Both the position numbers and the translations under genes were made by a program. The notes beneath the pieces are model-generated. The model did no database searches. It saw only the letters and a program-made list of their open reading frames with translations, and had not been told where the DNA came from. Shown here piece after piece: positions 8,119 to 15,106 of a stretch of 64,000 bases of DNA; the stretch's first letter is position 1, and the number at the start of each line of letters is the position of its first letter. The DNA is from JANMCE01 sp031410595 (GTDB lineage Bacteria > Actinomycetota > Acidimicrobiia > Acidimicrobiales > Ilumatobacteraceae), in NCBI GenBank assembly GCA_031410595.1, contig JANNZM010000004.1, positions 1 through 64,000 of the forward strand, given 5' to 3'.

Positions 8119-9246
8119 TCAGCCGCCACCGGATGCGCACATCTCGGCAACCGAGTTCGGGGGCGTCGCATCGTCCCGGTCATCGAGGTAGCCGTCGGGT
8201 AGGGCCACCTTAATCGGCCCGTTGGCGTGACCGCGCACGATGCGCTGGCCGCCCGGCGGCAGTTCTGCCGAGGGGTCGAGCTGAGCGAGAAGATCGTCGA
8301 GCTCATCAAGCGACGACACCATACCCAGACGACGACGCATCTCACCCCCGACCGGGAAGCCGGTGACATACCAGCTGGCGTGCTTGCGAAACTCGATGAT
8401 GCCGTGGTCGCTGCCGTTCCACTCGCGCAGCATTCGGGCGTGCTCGGCCATCACCTCGGCGACCTCCCCGAGGCGAGGCGGAGGTGGCGGTTCCTTCCCT
8501 GCAAACACCGCGGCGAGATCGCCGAAGAGCCACGGCTTTCCCAGGCAGCCACGTCCGATAACGACGCCGTCGCAGCCGGTCTCATCCATCATGCGAACTG
8601 CGTCGGAGGCTTCCCAAATATCACCATTTCCCAAAACGGGAATCGACGAAACGTGCGCCTTCAATTCGCCGATGGCGTTCCAGTCAGCCGAACCGGCGTA
8701 GTGCTGCTCGGCGGTGCGGGCATGCAACGCAATGGCAACGACGCCCTCCTCGGCGGCAATCTGACCGGTCTCCACAAACGTGAGCAGGTCATCGGAAATG
8801 CCCTTGCGGAACTTCACCGTGATCGGCACGTTGTACGGCTCGGCCGCCTTCACCGAGGCTCGCAGAATGTTGCGCATCAGATTCCGCTTGACCGGAACCG
8901 CCGCGCCCCCGCCGTGACGCGTGACTTTGCGGGCCGGGCAACCGAAGTTGAGATCGACATGATCCACGCGACCCTCGGCGCACACGCGGCGAATGGCTTC
9001 CCCGATTACCTCGGGGTTGGTGCCGTAGATCTGAATGGAGCGCGGCGTCTCATCTTCGGCGAACGACATCATCTTGTCGGTCTTGGGATTCTTGTGGACG
9101 ATGGCCAGCGCCATCACCATTTCACTCACGTAAAGACCAGCGCCATATCGACGACACAGCGACCGGAAGGGTACGTTCGTAACACCCGCCATGGGGGCGA
9201 GCACAACCGGTGGTGAGATAGTGAGGGGACCAAACGCGAGCGTCAC
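8119..9246 (-). CDS. dusB: tRNA-dihydrouridine synthase, DusB type
   Basis: FMN enzyme that reduces uridine to dihydrouridine in the tRNA D-loop. TIM-barrel signatures: PVVLAPMAGVTNVPFR (N-terminal FMN site), VDHVDLNFGCPARKVTRHGG with the catalytic Cys, ALHARTAEQHYAGSADW, and IPVLGNGDI followed by GVVIGRGCLGKPW (phosphate-binding loop). The frame is open back to 9360, but GTG 9246 gives the normal family N-terminus VTLAFGPLTISPPVVLAPM, has AGGAAG immediately upstream, and avoids overlapping the divergent gene at 9283. About 375 residues; the C-terminal ~40 residues after HANGPIKVALPDGYL are low-complexity. Confidence 0.92.
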   Translation of the reverse strand: MTLAFGPLTISPPVVLAPMAGVTNVPFRSLCRRYGAGLYVSEMVMALAIVHKNPKTDKMMSFAEDETPRSIQIYGTNPEVIGEAIRRVCAEGRVDHVDLNFGCPARKVTRHGGGAAVPVKRNLMRNILRASVKAAEPYNVPITVKFRKGISDDLLTFVETGQIAAEEGVVAIALHARTAEQHYAGSADWNAIGELKAHVSSIPVLGNGDIWEASDAVRMMDETGCDGVVIGRGCLGKPWLFGDLAAVFAGKEPPPPPRLGEVAEVMAEHARMLREWNGSDHGIIEFRKHASWYVTGFPVGGEMRRRLGMVSSLDELDDLLAQLDPSAELPPGGQRIVRGHANGPIKVALPDGYLDDRDDATPPNSVAEMCASGGG

Positions 9247-9270
9247 TCTTCCTATTCTCGCTGGATTGGC

Positions 9271-9283
9271 TACGGTCGCGCCA
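9271..9283 (+). promoter_or_regulatory. -10 element of a leaderless transcript for the nucleoside hydrolase
   Basis: TACGGT at 9271-9276, then six bases, then the ATG at 9283; no ribosome binding site. The same TAnnnT-N6-ATG layout recurs at 41550, 62673 and 63088. Confidence 0.5.
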
Positions 9284-10215
9284 TGTCGATTCCTTCGGTG
9301 TTCCTTGACTGTGATCCCGGCCATGACGACTTCATGGCCATTCTCCTGGCGTCCCGGCACTGCAATCTGCTCGGCATCACCACTGTGGCTGGTAACTCAC
9401 CGCTCGCCAACACCACCAAGAACGCGCTCATCGCCACGCAGCTTTTCGACCTGGACGTACCTGTCCATTCCGGCGCGGAGCGACCGCTGTTGGAGCCACC
9501 CGTGTTTGCGCCCGACATCCACGGAGAGAGCGGCCTAGCGGGGCCGCTCCTGCCAACGCTCACCCGCGCGGTCGACGGGACCGATGCCGTCGGCTACCTG
9601 CTATCGGCAACCCGTGAGCACCCGGGCGCGTGGCTGGTACCGACCGGTCCCCTCACCAACATCGCCCTCGCTCTACGCGCCGATGCAACGTTGGTCGATC
9701 GCATCGCCGGGATCTCACTCATGGGCGGCGGCACCACGTTTGGTAACCGCACCGCTACGGCCGAGTTCAACATCTACGCCGACCCCGAGGCTGCGGCCAT
9801 GGTGTTCGAATGTGGAGCACCCATCGTGATGTGCGGGCTGAACGTCACCCATCAGTTCCTGTGGGGCACCGACGACGAAGACGACGTGCGAGCACGCAGT
9901 GGTGAACGGGCCGAGTTTGTGGCCGACCTCATCCACCATTTCGCCACGGCCTACAACTCGGTCTACTTCGGCATGGAGCGGGGCGGCCCGCTGCATGATC
10001 CGTGCGCGGTGTTGGCCCTGACCCACCCCGAACTGTTCACGTTCAACGATCGACACGTCGTGGTCGAGACCCGCGGGCAGTACACGCGGGGCATGACGGT
10101 AGTGGACCAACGCTCGACCACATGGGTCAAACCGCCCAACACCCGCGTGGCTGAAACGATCGACGCAGACGCCGCCCGCGCCATCATGCACGACGTCATC
10201 GCCGCCCTCTGCTGA
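9283..10215 (+). CDS. Inosine-uridine preferring nucleoside hydrolase
   Basis: 310 residues, full length for the family, no signal peptide. The enzyme cleaves the N-glycosidic bond of purine or pyrimidine ribonucleosides for base and ribose salvage. Seen: FLDCDPGHDDFMAILLA (Ca2+-binding DxDxxxDD at residues ~9-16), TTVAGNSPLANTTKNAL, LMGGG, TAEFNIYADPEAAAMVF, and MCGLNVTHQFLW with GPLHDPCAVLAL (third metal Asp and active-site His). Substrate class cannot be decided. A second, secreted member lies at 19433-21973, so the two are paralogues in different compartments. Confidence 0.93.
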   Translation: MSIPSVFLDCDPGHDDFMAILLASRHCNLLGITTVAGNSPLANTTKNALIATQLFDLDVPVHSGAERPLLEPPVFAPDIHGESGLAGPLLPTLTRAVDGTDAVGYLLSATREHPGAWLVPTGPLTNIALALRADATLVDRIAGISLMGGGTTFGNRTATAEFNIYADPEAAAMVFECGAPIVMCGLNVTHQFLWGTDDEDDVRARSGERAEFVADLIHHFATAYNSVYFGMERGGPLHDPCAVLALTHPELFTFNDRHVVVETRGQYTRGMTVVDQRSTTWVKPPNTRVAETIDADAARAIMHDVIAALC

Positions 10216-10344
10216 TTCTGCGGCGATAGGACCGCCGAGAATGGGTAAGAACTGTCGACGGCGGCTCCAGACAGCTTCTCTTGTTCCTCAAGATCCCGCA
10301 GAACGGTATCGGACGGCTAGCCAGAACCGCTCCAATAGGTTGCG

Positions 10345-11316
10345 ATGGAAACCACCGACCCGAGGGAAGCAGCCGACGCACCCTCGACGTCACTCGGCAC
10401 CGCCAACGCCGAGGTCAGCCCCCGAACTGACCAGCGCGACGTTGCTTCGCACGCTCGATGGAATTGGTGGATCTTGAACCACGGCCTCCTCATCGCAGGA
10501 ACGCTTATCGGCGCCGCCTTACTCACGCTGGGATTGCGACTTCTTTCGGATCAGCGCAGTCAGGGACAGCCCTCGTCAACGAGCGTGAGCAGCCAAACCT
10601 CGACGACGGGTAGTGGTCTCACATCGGCATCGACGGTCACCACGGCACAAACATCAACCGTCACCACTGCGGCGAATCAGGTGTTGGCCCAAACCGTGGC
10701 ACCACCCGTCGCGACCACCTTGCCTTCAACCGTCCTCAGTTCGGCCGCGGCCAGCACGTCAGCTGCGCCCGTAACCTCTGTACCAAAGCCGACAAGCGAG
10801 CCGACCACCTCCACGACAGAGGCTGCAACCACGGCACCGGCTACCACGAGCACCCAGCCGCCTGAACTCGTGGGCGAGGCAGCCAAGCAACTGCCCCATC
10901 TGCAGCTCGGCAAGATCCCCGCGACTTGGATACAAGTACGCCGACGCATGACATCACTTGCAACTAGCAGTGCCACAGAACCCGCTTTGTCCTTCCGCTG
11001 GGTCGGGCCTCAAAAGGACACCAGCATTCTGCTCCAGATTGCCTCCGCGGCAGTTCCAGTCGGCTCGGGCGATGCCCAAACTGTTCGCGGTCACAGCGCG
11101 GTGGTCATTGAGAACGCGAACGGCACGACCATCCAGTGGTCGGAGTCGCCCGGCATCGCAGTCGGCGTGACCGTGCATGGATTCTCCGAATCCGATGCAC
11201 TCACCTTCGCCAACAATCTCTTGCCTGTCGGTGATGTCGAATGGGCCCGCCTTCTCGAGCGAGCCAAGCTCGTAAGTCCTCCCGCATGGGACCAAGTCCT
11301 GACCACGGACTGGTGA
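10345..11316 (+). CDS. Membrane-anchored protein with Ser/Thr-rich stalk and an extracytoplasmic RGH-WxExPG domain
   Basis: 323 residues of unknown function. A short cytoplasmic N-terminus, one membrane segment (LLIAGTLIGAALLTLGLRLL, about 48-67), an outside stalk of about 100 residues composed almost entirely of Ser, Thr, Ala, Val and Pro (probably extended, possibly glycosylated), then a compact domain (about 180-315). The domain contains TVRGHSAVVIENANGTTIQW, SESPGIAV and a final DVEWARLLERA helix. The same order (VRGH, WxExPG, SL, W-LL) occurs twice in the protein encoded at 61180-62391, so this is a local domain family. The layout resembles anti-sigma or sensor proteins with DUF4367-like outer domains; that link is inference. 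Confidence 0.72.
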   Translation: METTDPREAADAPSTSLGTANAEVSPRTDQRDVASHARWNWWILNHGLLIAGTLIGAALLTLGLRLLSDQRSQGQPSSTSVSSQTSTTGSGLTSASTVTTAQTSTVTTAANQVLAQTVAPPVATTLPSTVLSSAAASTSAAPVTSVPKPTSEPTTSTTEAATTAPATTSTQPPELVGEAAKQLPHLQLGKIPATWIQVRRRMTSLATSSATEPALSFRWVGPQKDTSILLQIASAAVPVGSGDAQTVRGHSAVVIENANGTTIQWSESPGIAVGVTVHGFSESDALTFANNLLPVGDVEWARLLERAKLVSPPAWDQVLTTDW

Positions 11317-11387
11317 GAATGCGGCACCGAACCACATCGCATCACTTCCGAACTGGCGCACCGGATCCACAACCTCAGGAGAAGCAC

Positions 11388-11876
11388 ATGCCCTACACCA
11401 AACTTACGTCTTACCAATTTGAGCGCGGCACCGGCTTTACCGAGGAATCGGTGCTGGCGTTTCGCGTGTTGGCGCTGACGGCCGTCGACGAGTTCATGCG
11501 CGGCGCGCCGGCGACGACCGCCACATTTCCGCTGAGCGCCGATGAGGTCCACCTCATCCTCGAGCACCGCGTTTCTACTCAATCGCGTGAAATGCCACCA
11601 CCTGTCGTGGTGGAAGCCCAACCGGAACCGACACCCGATCTGGAACCCGAGGCGCCCGCTGCGCTCGTGGACGAGGGCCAGGAGACAGTCAACAGGCCAG
11701 CGGAATCGCTGCCCCCCAGCTTCATACCGGCTGCCGCCGCGCAGATCGCATCGGATGCAACTCATCCACGCCCGCGAGATGACGACTTTGCCGCTGCCGC
11801 CCGCTGGCTCGCTCTCGCCACGCGCGACGACGCGGAGCCTTATCGGCCCACCCTCGGCGGCCGCCACTCGTCGTGA
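11388..11876 (+). CDS. Hypothetical protein with Pro/Glu-rich middle
   Basis: 162 residues. The ATG at 11388 follows AGGAGAA at a good distance. The N-terminal ~55 residues (MPYTKLTSYQFERGTGFTEE, then VLAFRVLALTAVDEFMRG) look folded and helical; the middle is an acidic proline-rich linker (EAQPEPTPDLEPEAPAAL), and the C-terminus has DFAAAARWLALATRDD. No signal peptide or membrane segment. Not recognised. It sits between the anchored protein and the glycan genes, which are on the opposite strand. Confidence 0.6.
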   Translation: MPYTKLTSYQFERGTGFTEESVLAFRVLALTAVDEFMRGAPATTATFPLSADEVHLILEHRVSTQSREMPPPVVVEAQPEPTPDLEPEAPAALVDEGQETVNRPAESLPPSFIPAAAAQIASDATHPRPRDDDFAAAARWLALATRDDAEPYRPTLGGRHSS

Positions 11877-11915
11877 CCGGATGCGTGAGGGTGGCTCACA
11901 CCGTCACGCACTTGT

Positions 11916-12752
11916 TCACATCATCGACGAAGGTTGCCGGTCGCTGGTCTTGGAACCGAACTGTGTGGCGACCGAACGGGTGCGGCGATACTGCCGCCAA
12001 AGCGTGGTTCGCAACGCATCTCGCTTCGGGGCAACCGGAGCGCCGGTGCCCTGCAGCCACGACCGGTACTGCTCAATGGTCGTGTCGTTTCGTACCAATA
12101 TGCGGGACAATGTGTGGGATGAATCTCTCTCAGAGCTGAGTGCGTTGCGCACGACGCATGCCGACTCGAAGCCGGCTTCGGCAACGATGGACCGCACACG
12201 GGCGCTGTGGTATCCGTGGGGATACGCAAAGGATCGCACCGGTGTGCCCAAGTGGTCCTCTAGCACCTCGCGACTACCGAGTACTTCCCGACGAGCAACT
12301 GCCAACGGCACGGCGTCAAGCGCCGGGTGCGTGATGCTGTGTGCGCCGAGCTCGATACCGGCTGCGGCCAGCGGGGCTAAATCGTCCCAGTGAAGGGCCT
12401 CGGAGGACGGCGCATCCATGCGCGTTTGTCCGGCCCGACCCCGCAAGAACCCCGTCGTTACATACAGCGTTGCCGGTATGGACCGCTGGTTGAGTTCGGC
12501 GACTGCGGTCGTGGCGGTGTCCTTCCAACCGTCGTCGAAGGTGATGACAACTGGCCGCGGAGGAAGCTCATTGGCCGTACGTTTGGCAACGAAGTCCGAA
12601 ACGGTGAGCGGTTGCATATCAGCATCTCGGATGGCATCCAGCTGCCGAGCAAAGGTGCGAGGCGATACGGCATACGTGCGGATGTACGGATGGGGATCGT
12701 CCGAGACCGAGTGGTACACCAGAATCGGTACTGGAACTACCTGACGTGCCAT
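11916..12752 (-). CDS. Polysaccharide deacetylase (NodB/CE4 family)
   Basis: 278 residues from the ATG at 12752, which overlaps the end of the flippase-kinase gene by 16 bases; the open frame continues upstream but without family sequence. CE4 enzymes remove N- or O-acetyl groups from surface polysaccharides using a metal. Seen: VPVPILVYHSVSDDP, PVVITFDDGWKDT (catalytic Asp and metal Asp), LGAHSITHPALD (metal His pair HxxxH), and RSFAYPHGYHSARVRSIV. No signal peptide, so it may act in the cytoplasm or be exported by another route. Last gene of the minus-strand glycan cluster. Confidence 0.9.
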   Translation of the reverse strand: MARQVVPVPILVYHSVSDDPHPYIRTYAVSPRTFARQLDAIRDADMQPLTVSDFVAKRTANELPPRPVVITFDDGWKDTATTAVAELNQRSIPATLYVTTGFLRGRAGQTRMDAPSSEALHWDDLAPLAAAGIELGAHSITHPALDAVPLAVARREVLGSREVLEDHLGTPVRSFAYPHGYHSARVRSIVAEAGFESACVVRNALSSERDSSHTLSRILVRNDTTIEQYRSWLQGTGAPVAPKRDALRTTLWRQYRRTRSVATQFGSKTSDRQPSSMM

Positions 12753-15106
12753 GAGAGAACCGATTCTATGTTCGAGTGCACCCAGAGCCGATGGTGACGG
12801 TACCGGGCAGCCTTTTCTACGTTGTTGACGACATGACCGAGCCAAGCCAGCCGCACCAGCGTGGCCAGGTCGGGACCGGACGTTCCGTCCAGCGATCGTG
12901 TTGGGGCCAGCATGTCAGCCTCGAACTCTGTAAGCGGCGCTCCCCCAAGGAGCTGGCGCACACAATGCCCGATGGGCTTACCGGTGGTGCTCACACGAGC
13001 GGCCAGCAGGTAGTGCATCACATCAACGCTGGCGAGGCCGGCGCGGTTGGCGCCGTCCCAGTCGAGGATCCCGGTGACCTTGGTGCCGTCAGCATTGATA
13101 AGTACGTTGCCCGCCCAGTAGTCACCATGCGTCCAGCTGCGCCAGCCAACCCGATCGGAAAGTCCGGCGACGCAGGCTTCACGAGTGCGGGCGAGGGCGC
13201 GAATGGAACTACCGGTGGTGAGCGTTCCTACCAGCTGCTCAAGGCGAGCGAAGCGGTCCTCGACTAAATCGAACACCATGGTTTTGTCGATATTCGATCG
13301 CCACCCGGTCGCACGATGCAGCGTGCCGATGGCCGAAATGGCAGCGGTGGTCACCTGCTCGGCCGATTGACCGTACGACAATTGGCTGGCCGCCATACCG
13401 GGAAGTCCATGCTCGATCGTGAACACTCGGCGGGACCGTTCACCGCTGACCGCCACGAACGGCAGAAGCCTCCGCCATGACTCGGGGATGTTCGCTTCGG
13501 CTCGCAACGCCACCAAGTTCGCGGTCTGCCGTGACAGGCTTGCGGCAGCGGCCGCACTCCGTGCCACCTTGACGAAGACGCGAACAGCATCACCGTCAAC
13601 CACTTCGGAGATCGATAGATCGCTTACGGTCGGAATCGACCGCACCTCGCAGGAACGCAAGCCGTGATCGATCAAGACGGTATTGGTGATGGTCGCAAAG
13701 TCGTTCGCGATTCTTGACTGGCTGATCCGCCCGCGACGCATCATGACCGGAACACTCGCGGCCAAGGCCATGGTGCTTCCGAGTGTGGCGGCGAGCCGTG
13801 ATGTGGATGTCCCGTGCCAGAGCGGCCGAAGCTGTAGCCAATACACGATGACGGCCACAATGGTCTGTGAAACCAACCAGGCCCAACCCACGCCGACAAT
13901 GCCGTACGGACCGACCAACGCTGCTGTCATACCAACGACCAACACGCTAATTCCGGCCACGATGGAAAACACTCGAAGCATCTGCTGACGAGCCCGAGCA
14001 ACGCTGACCGCAAGGGCCGTCGCGACGTTGGGTAACGCTGACAGGGTGAGTAATCGCAACACTGGCGCGGCCGTTTGACGATAGTTGTTTTGGCCGCCGA
14101 ACAGCTCAAGGATGTGCGGAGCGAAGATCACCATCAGCACCACCAGCGGCACCGTGATTCTCACCGTCGAAAGCCAGGCATGGCGACTGAACGCCGCCGT
14201 ACCATCGGGGTTGGTGGATGCCTCGGCCACCAGACTCTGCCCCATACCGATAGCGATGAGAAAGATCGCATAGGCCATCGACCACGAAATCGAGAACGAC
14301 GCATTCGCCTTTGATCCGGCCACGTTGAGCACGAACAGCGGAACCAGAAGCGTCGCCGCCATCCAGCACAGCGACGAGGCGTAATCGGCACCGACGTAGC
14401 GCAGGAGCCGAACGGGATCGGGTGCGACCGGTGCGTGTGCCGGCAGCGGCAGCAGGCGGGTGAAGATGAAGAAGGTTGTGGGAAGGACGGAAACGACCAG
14501 CGCCAAAGCCCAGGAAAGGAACACGCCCGAGATCGGAAAGCGGCTGGATAACAGGAGGAGGAAGACGATTTTCGAGACGGCAAAGACGCCGTTCTCTACC
14601 GGTATCCAGATGGCCCTTCGCATGCCGGCCAGTGCTCCGTCTTGCAGCAGGAATGCGCACCACGCGGTGGTGGCGAGAGTAAAGCCGATGAACAATGAGC
14701 GAGGGCTTCCGAGCTGCCGAAGCGGTGGCGCCCACCACCGCAACCCGGCCACGAAAATGAGGCTGGCCAGGATGCCAAGAGCGATGACCACCCCGTAGGA
14801 GGCGCCGACCAGACGCCGCACACGCGTACCACCGGACGGAATAAGCCGAATGAGGGCATTCGGAAGGTTCAGGCTTGCGAGTCCGCCCACGAACTGCATG
14901 GCCGAAATCGCGGTGTAGCTGATGCCGATGGCGGCTGGGGTGTACGTACGAGCGGCCAGGATCCAGTAGAGAAACCCAAGCCCAGACGTGAGCGAGGAAC
15001 TGAGCGCAATGGCCCTGCCGTTGCGAAGGAGCGATCGGGGCGAGAACCCACTACCGGATGCAGACTCGGGCGCGGAAGCGAGAACGGGAGCGTCAAGAAG
15101 GGTCAT
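12737..15106 (-). CDS. Fusion of a Wzx/MATE-like flippase and an aminoglycoside-phosphotransferase-type kinase
   Basis: About 789 residues from the ATG at 15106, which overlaps the preceding stop (ATGA). Residues ~30-450 are hydrophobic with about 12-14 membrane helices of the polysaccharide-biosynthesis MOP superfamily (for example LTSGLGFLYWILAARTYTP near the start). The C-terminal ~300 residues are soluble and have the APH/choline-kinase signature WTHGDYWAGNVLINADGTKV followed by TGILDWDGANRAG (catalytic Asp, Asn, metal Asp). A flippase that exports a lipid-linked glycan fused to a small-molecule kinase is unusual; the kinase may phosphorylate the cargo or its sugar. This is inference. The frame is continuous across the junction. 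Confidence 0.87.
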   Translation of the reverse strand: MTLLDAPVLASAPESASGSGFSPRSLLRNGRAIALSSSLTSGLGFLYWILAARTYTPAAIGISYTAISAMQFVGGLASLNLPNALIRLIPSGGTRVRRLVGASYGVVIALGILASLIFVAGLRWWAPPLRQLGSPRSLFIGFTLATTAWCAFLLQDGALAGMRRAIWIPVENGVFAVSKIVFLLLLSSRFPISGVFLSWALALVVSVLPTTFFIFTRLLPLPAHAPVAPDPVRLLRYVGADYASSLCWMAATLLVPLFVLNVAGSKANASFSISWSMAYAIFLIAIGMGQSLVAEASTNPDGTAAFSRHAWLSTVRITVPLVVLMVIFAPHILELFGGQNNYRQTAAPVLRLLTLSALPNVATALAVSVARARQQMLRVFSIVAGISVLVVGMTAALVGPYGIVGVGWAWLVSQTIVAVIVYWLQLRPLWHGTSTSRLAATLGSTMALAASVPVMMRRGRISQSRIANDFATITNTVLIDHGLRSCEVRSIPTVSDLSISEVVDGDAVRVFVKVARSAAAAASLSRQTANLVALRAEANIPESWRRLLPFVAVSGERSRRVFTIEHGLPGMAASQLSYGQSAEQVTTAAISAIGTLHRATGWRSNIDKTMVFDLVEDRFARLEQLVGTLTTGSSIRALARTREACVAGLSDRVGWRSWTHGDYWAGNVLINADGTKVTGILDWDGANRAGLASVDVMHYLLAARVSTTGKPIGHCVRQLLGGAPLTEFEADMLAPTRSLDGTSGPDLATLVRLAWLGHVVNNVEKAARYRHHRLWVHSNIESVLSWHVR

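Noticed and set aside
9247..9360. N-terminal extension of the dihydrouridine synthase
   Set aside because: It would overlap the divergent nucleoside hydrolase start and has no family similarity; GTG 9246 has a ribosome site and the expected N-terminus.
11241..11387. Longer N-terminus for the 11388 protein
   Set aside because: The extra codons lie over the end of the preceding gene and lack a ribosome site, whereas ATG 11388 follows AGGAGAA.
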